NCBI RefSeq assembly: GCF_025567365.1
Contig: NZ_JAOQJG010000004.1
Coordinates: 186,001 to 250,000 of the forward strand
Reading direction: 5' to 3'
Source of the DNA: Anaerostipes amylophilus
GTDB taxonomy: Bacteria; Bacillota; Clostridia; Lachnospirales; Lachnospiraceae
DNA: 64,000 nucleotides
Notes under the pieces: generated by a model
Seen by the model: the letters and a program-made list of their open reading frames with translations, nothing else
Told to the model about the DNA's origin: nothing
Database searches by the model: none
Position numbers and translations under genes: made by a program
Part shown: one piece after another, positions 16,634-25,112 of the stretch
Numbering within the stretch: position 1 is the stretch's first letter
Layout of the letters: each line of letters opens with the position of its first letter

Positions 16634-18835
16634 ATGGGAATTTATGATACATTGAATGAACAGCAGCAGGAAGCCGTATTTTGTACGGAGGGACCGCTTT
16701 TGCTTCTTGCTGGTGCGGGGTCTGGGAAGACTCGTGTTTTGACGCATAGAATTGCTTATCTGATGGATCAGGGCGTGAATCCTTATCATATCATGGCGAT
16801 TACGTTTACAAATAAAGCAGCGAAGGAAATGAGGGAGAGGGTGGATGACCTAGTTGGATATGGAGCGGAACATATCTGGGTCAGTACTTTTCATTCTACT
16901 TGTGTAAGAATATTAAGACGTCATATCGATAAGCTTGGTTATGGAAATAGCTTTACGATTTACGATGCAGACGATCAGAAATCTCTGATCAAACAGATCT
17001 GTAAGCAGTATAAGATCGATACAAAGATGATGCCGGAAAGAAAGATCATTAATGAGATTTCTTCTGCCAAAGATGAATTTATGACACCTTCTGAGTATGA
17101 GACAAGACATCAGTATGATTTTAAGAAGAAAAAGATTGCACAGATTTATAAAGAATATCAAAGACAGTTAAAAGCAAACAATGCACTGGATTTTGATGAT
17201 CTGATCTTTAAGACCGTGGAACTATTCCAGTTCCATCCAGAAGTGCTTGATTATTATCAGGAGAGATTCCGTTATATTATGGTTGATGAGTATCAGGATA
17301 CAAATACGATTCAGTTTCAGTTAGTCAGTATGCTTGCAAGAAAATATCACAATCTCTGTGTTGTAGGTGATGATGATCAGTCCATTTACAAATTCAGAGG
17401 TGCCAATGTAAAGAATATCTTAAATTTTGAAAATGTATTTCCGGAAGCAGTAACAATAAAACTGGAGCAAAATTATCGTTCAACAAAGAATATCTTAAAT
17501 GCGGCCAATGAAGTGATCAAACATAATAAAGGAAGAAAAGCAAAGAAGCTTTGGACAGAAAATGAAGAGGGGGATTTGATCGAATTTCATCAGTATGGAA
17601 CAGAATATGAAGAAGCACGACAGATCATTGACAAAATAGAAGCTTTATCAAATGAAGGTTATGATTATAAAAATATGGCGATTCTTTACCGCACAAACGC
17701 ACAGTCTCGTGTATTTGAAGAAAGTTTTATGATCAAGAATATTCCATATCGTATTGTTGGTGGTACAAACTTCTATCAGAGAAAAGAAGTCAAAGATATT
17801 TTAAGTTACTTAAAAGTAGTTGATAATGGTCTGGATGATCTGGCAGTGCGAAGAATCATCAATGTTCCAAGACGAGGAATTGGAGCGGCAACGATTGAAA
17901 AGATCAATGTCTATGCTGTAGAACATAATATCAGTTTCTTAGATGCATGTTTTTCGGCAGACCATATTGAAACTCTTGGAAATGCAAAGAAGAAGATTAA
18001 TGGGTTTGCAGATTTGATCCGGGATTTCCGCCGCAAGATGGAAGAAGGCTCTCTGGAAGAGTTATTTAAATATATCACAGAAGAAACGGGCTATATTGCA
18101 GATTTGAAGGCGGAAGAAACAGAAGAAGCAGAAGGTAGAATTGAAAATATCAACGAACTTTTAAATAAAGTGGTAACGTATGAACAAGAGGCAGAAGAAG
18201 CAAGTTTATCAGAATTATTAGAAGAAATTGCATTAGTTGCAGATATTGATAATCTGGAAGACTCTGATAACAGAGTTGTTTTAATGACACTACATAGTGC
18301 AAAAGGTCTGGAATTTCCATATGTATTTATTTGTGGAATGGAAGATGGAATCTTCCCAAGTTATATGACAGTCATGTCTGAAAATGACGATGACATGGAA
18401 GAAGAACGACGTTTATGTTATGTAGGAATCACGAGAGCAAAGAAGAAACTTTATTTGAGTGCGGCAAAACGCAGAATGATGCAGGGAAGAACGCAGTTTA
18501 ATAAGGTTTCAAGATTTATTGATGAGATCCCTGAACAGTTATTACAGTTAGATAAAGGAATCAATCTAAAAGAAAAACGTCCAGATAAAGCATTATTTTC
18601 AGCAAATCGTGGACATAAATTTAGAAAACCATATCAGGCAAAATCATTTACTTCGACCAAAATGGATACTTTATCTTATAGTGTCGGAGATATGGTAAAA
18701 CATATAAAATTTGGAAAAGGGAAAGTGCTGGAAATCGTACCAGGAGGACGTGATTATGAGGTAACTGTCGACTTTGAGAAAGTTGGCGTGAAAAAAATGT
18801 TCGCTTCCTTTGCAAAGTTAAAAAAAGTCGAATAA
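16634..18835 (+). CDS. pcrA: ATP-dependent DNA helicase PcrA/UvrD
   Basis: Superfamily 1A 3'-5' helicase used in repair, rolling-circle replication and removal of RNA polymerase roadblocks. The 733 residues show Walker A GAGSGKT (K32), Walker B DEYQD (218-222), GDDDQSIYKFRGA, QNYRST and a late VALTHL-type segment (VVLMTLHSAKGLE). The C-terminus (about 675-733) has the PcrA Tudor-like fold (YSVGDMVKHIKFGKG) that contacts RNA polymerase. AAGGAA precedes ATG 16634. Confidence 0.95.
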   Translation: MGIYDTLNEQQQEAVFCTEGPLLLLAGAGSGKTRVLTHRIAYLMDQGVNPYHIMAITFTNKAAKEMRERVDDLVGYGAEHIWVSTFHSTCVRILRRHIDKLGYGNSFTIYDADDQKSLIKQICKQYKIDTKMMPERKIINEISSAKDEFMTPSEYETRHQYDFKKKKIAQIYKEYQRQLKANNALDFDDLIFKTVELFQFHPEVLDYYQERFRYIMVDEYQDTNTIQFQLVSMLARKYHNLCVVGDDDQSIYKFRGANVKNILNFENVFPEAVTIKLEQNYRSTKNILNAANEVIKHNKGRKAKKLWTENEEGDLIEFHQYGTEYEEARQIIDKIEALSNEGYDYKNMAILYRTNAQSRVFEESFMIKNIPYRIVGGTNFYQRKEVKDILSYLKVVDNGLDDLAVRRIINVPRRGIGAATIEKINVYAVEHNISFLDACFSADHIETLGNAKKKINGFADLIRDFRRKMEEGSLEELFKYITEETGYIADLKAEETEEAEGRIENINELLNKVVTYEQEAEEASLSELLEEIALVADIDNLEDSDNRVVLMTLHSAKGLEFPYVFICGMEDGIFPSYMTVMSENDDDMEEERRLCYVGITRAKKKLYLSAAKRRMMQGRTQFNKVSRFIDEIPEQLLQLDKGINLKEKRPDKALFSANRGHKFRKPYQAKSFTSTKMDTLSYSVGDMVKHIKFGKGKVLEIVPGGRDYEVTVDFEKVGVKKMFASFAKLKKVE

Positions 18836-18911
18836 AATGAATGAAAAAGTTAGTAAAATATAGTCAGAAGTGATATAATAAAGAAAACACACAAGAAAGG
18901 AAGGAAACGGC

Positions 18912-19193
18912 ATGGAAAAATTAAGCGATCTTTTAGAAATGGCAAAAGTTTCAGACATCATTACAAAGAAAGAAAAAGAAGATAACAAAATCGTCTGGGC
19001 ATTAGCAATTATCGGAGCTATTGCAGCAGTTGCAGGAATCGCATTTGCGGTATACAAATACCTGGCACCAGATTATATGGATGATTTTGATGAAGATTTT
19101 GATGAAGACTTTGATGATGATTTTGATGATGATTTCTTCGATGATGAAGATGATACGGATGTGAAAGAAGAAGATATCGAGGAAGTAGAGTAA
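18912..19193 (+). CDS. Small membrane-anchored protein with a very acidic tail
   Basis: A 93-residue protein in three parts: an N-terminal charged helix (1-27), one hydrophobic helix (IVWALAIIGAIAAVAGIAFA, about 27-48) and a C-terminal tail of nearly only Asp, Glu and Phe built from DFDED/DFDDD repeats (about 57-93). Proteins of this layout are common in Lachnospiraceae (I associate them with DUF4366, unsure). AAGGAAGG precedes the ATG. It has its own terminator. A similar layout recurs at 39699-40007. Function unknown. Confidence 0.8.
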   Translation: MEKLSDLLEMAKVSDIITKKEKEDNKIVWALAIIGAIAAVAGIAFAVYKYLAPDYMDDFDEDFDEDFDDDFDDDFFDDEDDTDVKEEDIEEVE

Positions 19194-19246
19194 GATTTCC
19201 TTTCTAAAGGCGAATATCTGATCACAGATAAGAACTGAAATTTTTG

Positions 19247-19278
19247 AAGAACACCTGATTTTTGGGTGTTCTTTTTTT
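19247..19278 (+). terminator. Terminator after the acidic-tail gene
   Basis: AAGAACACC (19247-19255) / GGTGTTCTT (19265-19273) followed by a T-run. Confidence 0.88.
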
Positions 19279-19427
19279 GATACAATTTGTGATAAAGATG
19301 ATACAAAATGTAAAACAGGTTAGAAATATAACATCAAAAAGTAAAAAAATATAGGACGAAAAACCGCATAAACAGGAGGCTTGCGAGAAAATATAAAGAA
19401 AAAATAAAAAAAACTTGAAAAAAGTTG
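19279..19427. other. AT-rich spacer before the tRNA cluster
   Basis: About 150 A-rich bases between the terminator and the first tRNA promoter. I see no gene, RNA or clear repeat in it; a short minus-strand frame covering it has no ribosome site. Confidence 0.5.
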
Positions 19428-19456
19428 TTGACATTTATGAAGTGATTCTATATAAT
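19428..19456 (+). promoter_or_regulatory. Promoter of tRNA array 1
   Basis: Perfect TTGACA (19428-19433), 17 bases, perfect TATAAT (19451-19456), as expected for a strongly expressed stable RNA operon. The first tRNA starts 43 bases later. Confidence 0.85.
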
Positions 19457-19498
19457 AAATCTTGCTGTTGAGGAAATAACAAAACAGACAAGCACTTA

Positions 19499-19573
19499 CG
19501 GGGTGTGGCTCAGCTTGGCTAGAGCGCTTGATTTGGGATCAAGAGGTCGCAGGTTCGAATCCTGTCACCCCGA
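19499..19573 (+). tRNA. tRNA-Pro(TGG), array 1
   Basis: Cloverleaf with acceptor CGGGGTG/CACCCCG, anticodon loop TTTGGGA (TGG) and T-loop GGTTCGAATCC. No CCA is encoded. Confidence 0.96.
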
Positions 19574-19579
19574 CTATAA

Positions 19580-19650
19580 GCGGGTGTAGTTCAATGGTAG
19601 AACTCCAGCCTTCCAAGCTGATCACGTGGGTTCGATTCCCATCACCCGCT
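19580..19650 (+). tRNA. tRNA-Gly(TCC), array 1
   Basis: 71 bases, acceptor GCGGGTG/CACCCGC, anticodon loop CTTCCAA (TCC). No CCA is encoded. Six bases separate it from tRNA-Pro. Confidence 0.96.
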
Positions 19651-19655
19651 TTTAT

Positions 19656-19729
<74 letters not shown>

Positions 19730-19768
19730 TTTTATTATTTGTTGTTTGAATGAGCAGCAAGAATATAT

Positions 19769-19843
<75 letters not shown>

Positions 19844-19844
19844 C

Positions 19845-20091
19845 NNNNNNNNNNNNNNNNNNNNNNNNNNNNNNNNNNNNNNNNNNNNNNNNNNNNNNNN
19901 NNNNNNNNNNNNNNNNNNNNNNNNNNNNNNNNNNNNNNNNNNNNNNNNNNNNNNNNNNNNNNNNNNNNNNNNNNNNNNNNNNNNNNNNNNNNNNNNNNNN
20001 NNNNNNNNNNNNNNNNNNNNNNNNNNNNNNNNNNNNNNNNNNNNNNNNNNNNNNNNNNNNNNNNNNNNNNNNNNNNNNNNNNNNNNNNNNN
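19845..20091. other. Assembly gap (247 Ns)
   Basis: Unknown bases between array 1 and array 2. Arrays 1 and 3 each have a strong promoter just upstream, and array 2 has none on the sequenced side, so the gap probably hides the promoter of array 2 and perhaps further tRNA genes of array 1. Confidence 0.95.
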
Positions 20092-20134
20092 GTAATATAT
20101 TTTCGTTATGAGTTGTGAAATTGCATAACACTTA

Positions 20135-20209
20135 CGGGGTGTGGCTCAGCTTGGCTAGAGCGCTTGATTTGGGATCAAGAGGTCGCAGGTTCGAATCCTG
20201 TCACCCCGA
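20135..20209 (+). tRNA. tRNA-Pro(TGG), array 2
   Basis: Identical to the copy at 19499; anticodon TGG. Confidence 0.96.
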
Positions 20210-20215
20210 CTATAA

Positions 20216-20286
20216 GCGGGTGTAGTTCAATGGTAGAACTCCAGCCTTCCAAGCTGATCACGTGGGTTCGATTCCCATCACCCGCT
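20216..20286 (+). tRNA. tRNA-Gly(TCC), array 2
   Basis: Identical to the copy at 19580; anticodon TCC. Confidence 0.96.
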
Positions 20287-20315
20287 TTTTAATTTTATAG
20301 AATCCTATAAAGTTT

Positions 20316-20389
<74 letters not shown>

Positions 20390-20432
20390 TTTTTCTATAT
20401 CTGAATATATTCATATAGAAGTAACACATTAT

Positions 20433-20507
<75 letters not shown>

Positions 20508-20525
20508 CTGATCATTTTTAAATGA

Positions 20526-20597
20526 TGGGCTATCGCCAAGTGGTAAGGCACAGCACTTTGACTGCTGCATTCGCTGGTTCGAGTCCAGCTAGCCCAG
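20526..20597 (+). tRNA. tRNA-Gln(TTG)
   Basis: 72 bases, acceptor TGGGCTA/TAGCCCA, anticodon loop CTTTGAC (TTG). Only copy in the window outside the gap. Confidence 0.95.
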
Positions 20598-20615
20598 TTC
20601 TTGATAATTATATAA

Positions 20616-20688
20616 GGGTGTGTAGCTCAGGTGGTAGAGCACTTGACTTTTAATCAAGTTGTCCGGGGTTCGAATCCCCGCACGCTCA
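20616..20688 (+). tRNA. tRNA-Lys(TTT), array 2
   Basis: 73 bases, acceptor GGGTGTG/CACGCTC with two G-U pairs, anticodon loop CTTTTAA (TTT). Confidence 0.95.
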
Positions 20689-20692
20689 TTAT

Positions 20693-20773
20693 GCGGATGT
20701 GGCGGAATTGGCAGACGCGCTAGATTTAGGTTCTAGTGTCTACGACGTGCAGGTTCAACTCCTGTCATCCGCA
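20693..20773 (+). tRNA. tRNA-Leu(TAG)
   Basis: 81 bases with a long variable arm, acceptor GCGGATG/CATCCGC, anticodon loop TTTAGGT (TAG). Last tRNA of array 2. Confidence 0.95.
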
Positions 20774-20822
20774 GTATTTTTTTTGCTCAGCAAAGAAAAT
20801 TAAAATAAAATGAAAAAAGTTC

Positions 20823-20851
20823 TTGACAATTACAACAGAACGTAGTAAAAT
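20823..20851 (+). promoter_or_regulatory. Promoter of tRNA array 3
   Basis: Perfect TTGACA (20823-20828), 17 bases, TAAAAT (20846-20851). The first tRNA of array 3 starts 37 bases later. Confidence 0.82.
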
Positions 20852-20888
20852 ATATTTTGTTGTGAGCGACAAAAACACATAACACTTA

Positions 20889-20963
20889 CGGGGTGTGGCT
20901 CAGCTTGGCTAGAGCGCTTGATTTGGGATCAAGAGGTCGCAGGTTCGAATCCTGTCACCCCGA
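20889..20963 (+). tRNA. tRNA-Pro(TGG), array 3
   Basis: Third identical copy of the tRNA at 19499; anticodon TGG. Confidence 0.96.
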
Positions 20964-20969
20964 CTATAA

Positions 20970-21040
20970 GCGGGTGTAGTTCAATGGTAGAACTCCAGCC
21001 TTCCAAGCTGATCACGTGGGTTCGATTCCCATCACCCGCT
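20970..21040 (+). tRNA. tRNA-Gly(TCC), array 3
   Basis: Third identical copy of the tRNA at 19580; anticodon TCC. Confidence 0.96.
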
Positions 21041-21069
21041 TTTTAATTTTATAGAATCCTATAAAGTTT

Positions 21070-21143
<74 letters not shown>

Positions 21144-21190
21144 TTTTTCTATGTTTAAACATATTATTATATATAGAAGCAATACATTAC

Positions 21191-21265
<75 letters not shown>

Positions 21266-21301
21266 CTGTTATTTTGCTTATTTTACAAGATAATCACATA
21301 A

Positions 21302-21374
21302 GGGTGTGTAGCTCAGGTGGTAGAGCACTTGACTTTTAATCAAGTTGTCCGGGGTTCGAATCCCCGCACGCTCA
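21302..21374 (+). tRNA. tRNA-Lys(TTT), array 3
   Basis: Same sequence as the copy at 20616; closes array 3 directly after His, so Gln is absent here. Confidence 0.95.
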
Positions 21375-21382
21375 CTTGCTAG

Positions 21383-21426
21383 AAGAGATATGATTTTAAA
21401 GAAATTTAGGATTATGTCTCTTTTTT
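21383..21426 (+). terminator. Terminator after tRNA array 3
   Basis: AAGAGATA near 21383-21390 pairs with TGTCTCTT at 21415-21422 (one G-U), followed by a T-run. The loop is long (about 24 bases) and AT-rich. Confidence 0.65.
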
Positions 21427-21530
21427 GATATATATATTAAAAAAACGAATAACTAGACTAAATAGTATCTCCCACAAATTAAACACTCCGTTATAGCCAA
21501 AAACTATATCAAACTAAAAGAAATACATAT

Positions 21531-21559
21531 TTTACAAATTCCTAACGCACTGTTATACT
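21531..21559 (+). promoter_or_regulatory. Promoter of metQNI
   Basis: TTTACA (21531-21536), 17 bases, TATACT (21554-21559). I see no S-box or T-box elements in the short leader to metQ. Confidence 0.65.
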
Positions 21560-21624
21560 AAACTCAATCAGTTGAAACAATAACACACAAATAAAAATAA
21601 CAGAAAGATTATGAGGTGAAAAAT

Positions 21625-22476
21625 ATGAGAAAAGAAAAGTTAAAAAAAGCCTTAGCATTGGCATTAACAGGAGCAGTTATCATCGGAGCATTCGCAGGAT
21701 GCGGAGCAAAGAAAGACAGCAGTAGTGATACAAAGAAAGAAGAAACAAAGAAGATCGTCATCGGAGCAAGTCCATCTCCACATGCTGACATCTTAAAAGT
21801 AGCAAAGAAAGAATTAAAAAAAGAAGGATACGAATTAGAGATCAAAGAATACTCTGATTATGTACAGCCAAATACAGCACTTGAATCTGGAGATTTAGAT
21901 GCAAACTATTTCCAGCATAAACCATATTTAGATGATTTCAATAAAAAGAAGAAGACACATTTAGTTTCTGCTGGAATGATTCATTATGAACCATTTGGAA
22001 TCTTTCCAGGAAAAACAAAGACTTTGAAAGATTTAAAGAAGGGTGCAACAGTTGCAGTTCCTAATGATACAACGAACGAAGCAAGAGCATTATTATTATT
22101 ACAGGATCAAGGACTGATCAAATTAAAAGATGGTGCCGGATTAACAGCAACAAAGAAAGATATCGTAGAGAATAAAAAAGACTTGGCGATCAAAGAAATC
22201 GAAGCAGCTCAGATTCCAAGATCTTTAAAAGATGTTGATATCGCAGTTGTAAATGGAAATTATGCATTACAGGCAGGATTAAAGGTAAATAAAGATGCTT
22301 TAGCAACAGAAGATGCTGATTCTGTTGGAGCAAAAACATATGGAAATATCGTGGCTGTTAAAAAAGGAAATGAAAAATTAGCAGCAACAAAAGCTCTGAT
22401 CAAAGCATTAAAGAGCGATACAGTGAAAAAATATATCAATGACAAATATGATGGAGCCGTTGTACCTCTGTTCTAA
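21625..22476 (+). CDS. metQ: Methionine ABC transporter substrate-binding lipoprotein
   Basis: NlpA/MetQ-family lipoprotein that captures methionine outside the membrane for MetNI. It has a basic N-terminus, a hydrophobic stretch and a lipobox ending FAGC, then the family motifs GASPSPHADIL, SDYVQPNTAL, DANYFQHKPYLD and VPNDTTNEARAL. ATG 21625 follows GAGGTG; a GTG three codons earlier overlaps that site. About 283 residues, normal for the family. It is separated from metN by 197 bases holding a strong hairpin. Confidence 0.94.
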   Translation: MRKEKLKKALALALTGAVIIGAFAGCGAKKDSSSDTKKEETKKIVIGASPSPHADILKVAKKELKKEGYELEIKEYSDYVQPNTALESGDLDANYFQHKPYLDDFNKKKKTHLVSAGMIHYEPFGIFPGKTKTLKDLKKGATVAVPNDTTNEARALLLLQDQGLIKLKDGAGLTATKKDIVENKKDLAIKEIEAAQIPRSLKDVDIAVVNGNYALQAGLKVNKDALATEDADSVGAKTYGNIVAVKKGNEKLAATKALIKALKSDTVKKYINDKYDGAVVPLF

Positions 22477-22560
22477 GAACAGGAGAAGATGAAAAACTAT
22501 AAGTAATTTATGGAAGAAGCAAGAAATTATTGAAAAAATCAACTGAAATTGTTATGATGA

Positions 22561-22598
22561 AGCTATTGTCTGTCAGAAAACTGATGGATAATAGCTTA
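22561..22598 (+). promoter_or_regulatory. 17-bp hairpin between metQ and metN
   Basis: Arms 22561-22577 and 22582-22598 pair along all 17 positions (three G-U pairs), with loop AAAA. No T-run follows, so it is not a standard terminator. It may protect the metQ 3' end or partly block read-through, giving more binding protein than MetNI. Confidence 0.6.
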
Positions 22599-22673
22599 TC
22601 TGATTCTTGGAGAACTATATAAGATCTGAGAATTATAGTAAGATAATGAAAGAAATATAGAAAGGATAAAGTC

Positions 22674-23684
22674 ATGATTGAATTAAAAAATATAGATGTA
22701 ACCTTCAAAAATGGCAGTCATGAATTCAAAGCGGTTGATAATGTAAGCTTAAAGATCAACAAAGGAGAGATCTTTGGAATCGTAGGACCAAGTGGTGCAG
22801 GAAAGAGTACTCTGGTACGTGTGATCAATCTGTTACAAAGACCAACTAATGGGGAAGTGATCATTGAAGGATCAGACATTACAAAATTTAATCGAAAACA
22901 ATTAAGAAAAACCAGATTAAATATTGGAATGATCTTCCAGCATTTTAATCTGATCAGCGGATCAACAATTGCTGAAAATATAGCATTTTCATTATATGCA
23001 AACGATTATCCAAAAAATAAGATCAAAGACAGAGTTAAAGAACTCTTAGAGATCGTACATCTTCCAGAGAAAGCGGATGCATATCCAGCAAACTTAAGTG
23101 GTGGGCAGAAACAAAGAGTTGCGATCGCAAGAGCTTTAGCAAATAATCCAGATATTCTGTTATGTGATGAAGCAACATCAGCCTTAGATATTGAGAATAC
23201 AGAAGAGATTGTGGAATTATTAAAAGAGATCAATGAAAAAACACATATTACGATCGTATTTATCACGCATGAGATGGATGTGGCAAAGAAATTATTTGAC
23301 CGTATCGCATTTATGGAAGACGGACAGTTAAAAGAAGTGACAGATATTTATTCTGCATTTGCAGATCCAAAGTCAGATATCGCAAAGAGTCTGGTACAGA
23401 GAGTTTTAAATGTAGAAGTACCAGAAGGATTAACAGCCAAACCAAATGAAGAAATTGTTCGTTTAAGCTATACAGGAGATGATTCTTACGATCCTGTGAT
23501 CAGTGTTGCCTCTAAGAACTACGATATCACGATGGATATTATCAATGGTAAAGTTGATTATATCAGAAATAAACCATTTGGTATGCTGATCGTAATCTTA
23601 CGCGGGGAAGATGAAGAACGTAAGAAAGCATTAGAATACATCAGCAAGAATGTATACAAATTAGAGAGGCTAGGAGGAAGATAG
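22674..23684 (+). CDS. metN: Methionine ABC transporter ATP-binding protein
   Basis: ABC ATPase, 336 residues: Walker A GPSGAGKST (K44), signature LSGGQKQRVAIARAL (about 142-156), Walker B ILLCDEATSALD. The C-terminal region (about 260-336) matches the NIL domain that binds methionine and inhibits transport in E. coli MetN. AAAGGA precedes the ATG. One base separates its stop from metI. Confidence 0.95.
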   Translation: MIELKNIDVTFKNGSHEFKAVDNVSLKINKGEIFGIVGPSGAGKSTLVRVINLLQRPTNGEVIIEGSDITKFNRKQLRKTRLNIGMIFQHFNLISGSTIAENIAFSLYANDYPKNKIKDRVKELLEIVHLPEKADAYPANLSGGQKQRVAIARALANNPDILLCDEATSALDIENTEEIVELLKEINEKTHITIVFITHEMDVAKKLFDRIAFMEDGQLKEVTDIYSAFADPKSDIAKSLVQRVLNVEVPEGLTAKPNEEIVRLSYTGDDSYDPVISVASKNYDITMDIINGKVDYIRNKPFGMLIVILRGEDEERKKALEYISKNVYKLERLGGR

Positions 23685-23685
23685 T

Positions 23686-24348
23686 ATGAATCAAACAATG
23701 GAAATCATTCAGTCAGAATTTGCCCAGGCATCCTTTGAGACCTTTGAGATGGTATTGATCTCCATGATCGCAGCAGCAATCTTTGGAACAATTTTAGGAC
23801 TGGTCTTACATTTAGCATCAAATCCGATTTTTTATAAAAACAAGGTTGTTAACGGAATTGCGGGAACGATCATCAATGTGATCCGTTCATTGCCATTTAT
23901 TATTTTGATCATCGTATTACAGCCATTAGCAAGATTGGTTGTAGGAACAAGCATTGGACCAATTGCAGCATCTGTGTCACTGGCAATTGCAGCGATCGCA
24001 TTTTATGCAAGACTGGTAGAAGGTGCTTTCAGTGAAGTTGATAAAGGTGTGATCGAAGCAGCGGTTGCAACAGGAGCTGGTATGCCGCTGATCATCCGCA
24101 AAGTTTTATTTGTAGAAGCAACACCTGCGCTGGTACGTGCATTAACTGTTACATTTGTAAGTGTTATTGGATATTCTGCAATGGCAGGAGCTGTCGGTGG
24201 TGGTGGAATTGGTAATCTTGCCATCATGTATGGTTATAACCGTTATGAGACAGGGGTGCTGATCATTACCGTTGTTGCATTGGTTATCATTGTTCAGGTA
24301 GGACAGTGGATCGGGGATAAGATTGCACTGAAACTTACAAGAAAATAA
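23686..24348 (+). CDS. metI: Methionine ABC transporter permease
   Basis: A 220-residue permease with five membrane helices and the EAA-type coupling loop EAAVATGAGMPLIIRKVLF near residues 124-142. The GGGGIGNLAIMYGYNRY segment is typical of MetI. AGGAGGAAG lies at the end of metN. Last gene of metQNI. Confidence 0.95.
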   Translation: MNQTMEIIQSEFAQASFETFEMVLISMIAAAIFGTILGLVLHLASNPIFYKNKVVNGIAGTIINVIRSLPFIILIIVLQPLARLVVGTSIGPIAASVSLAIAAIAFYARLVEGAFSEVDKGVIEAAVATGAGMPLIIRKVLFVEATPALVRALTVTFVSVIGYSAMAGAVGGGGIGNLAIMYGYNRYETGVLIITVVALVIIVQVGQWIGDKIALKLTRK

Positions 24349-24454
24349 GGGTAGCTAAAATAAAAATAAGAAATTTTCGTATCAAAATAAATATTTTCTT
24401 TTCTTCTGGACAGAATATAAGTATCAAGATGTTAAGAAGAAAAGGAGATACAAT

Positions 24455-24940
24455 ATGAAAAAGACGATGAAGCTTGCAAGTTTTATTTTTGCATTGACTT
24501 TGGCAGTGTCTGTAGTTTTGACTGGATGTGGGAATGGAAGAAAGGATTCTACAACAAAAGGTACAACAGAGAATAACAATGCATCCAATACGACAGAAGA
24601 TAATTTGGTAGATGATGCAGAGGATGCCGTTGATGATGTGGCAGACGGAGTCGGTGATGCCGTTGAAGATGTAGCAAATGGATTTGATAATTATGATGAT
24701 GCACACGATTATTTACTAAATCGCCTTCAGACAGATGATAAGGATGGAAAATATGAAGTACGCAACGAGACAAGAGATGAGCAGGAATATAAAGATGGAG
24801 CCAGTGGATATCATTTTGAGATTTATGATGCAAATGATGATTCTGGGAAGAAATACGGAGATTTTTATGTAGATAAAGACAATGGAAAGATCTACAAACG
24901 AAATACAAAAACAGAGAAATTAGAAGAATACAAGAAATAA
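24455..24940 (+). CDS. Putative secreted lipoprotein, function unknown
   Basis: A 161-residue protein with a lipoprotein signal: basic start, hydrophobic core and lipobox VLTGC (Cys 25). Next comes a Ser/Thr/Asn linker, then an acidic helical stretch with repeats of the type DDVADGVGDAVEDVANG (about 51-78), then a globular C-terminal part (about 85-161) rich in Tyr and charged residues. AAAGGAGA precedes the ATG. It is a single-gene unit with its own terminator. I do not recognise the C-terminal domain. Confidence 0.8.
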   Translation: MKKTMKLASFIFALTLAVSVVLTGCGNGRKDSTTKGTTENNNASNTTEDNLVDDAEDAVDDVADGVGDAVEDVANGFDNYDDAHDYLLNRLQTDDKDGKYEVRNETRDEQEYKDGASGYHFEIYDANDDSGKKYGDFYVDKDNGKIYKRNTKTEKLEEYKK

Positions 24941-24947
24941 AGAAAAA

Positions 24948-24979
24948 GGCACAGGGAGATTTAATCCTGTGTCTTTTTT
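24948..24979 (+). terminator. Terminator after the lipoprotein gene
   Basis: GGCACAGG (24948-24955) / CCTGTGTC (24966-24973) and six Ts. Confidence 0.85.
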
Positions 24980-25112
24980 GTTGTATAAAAAACGTAAGAA
25001 AAATTTAAGAAAAAAATGATAGACAGATTTAATACTTTTGTTGTTTAATATTCAAAGAGGGATTCAGCTGCAAATGCAGCGCTTTGTACAATAAGGATAA
25101 AAGGAGTAAGTT

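Noticed and set aside
19079..19142. Short tandem repeats that look CRISPR-like
   Set aside because: They are GAT/TTT codon repeats inside an acidic protein tail, with no spacers of unique sequence and no cas genes nearby.
21427..21624. A possible S-box or T-box leader before metQNI
   Set aside because: The leader after the promoter is only about 65 bases and lacks the conserved S-box or T-box sequences and a terminator.
22508..22708. A 66-codon minus-strand frame between metQ and metN
   Set aside because: It covers the hairpin, has no ribosome site and overlaps the start of metN in antisense.
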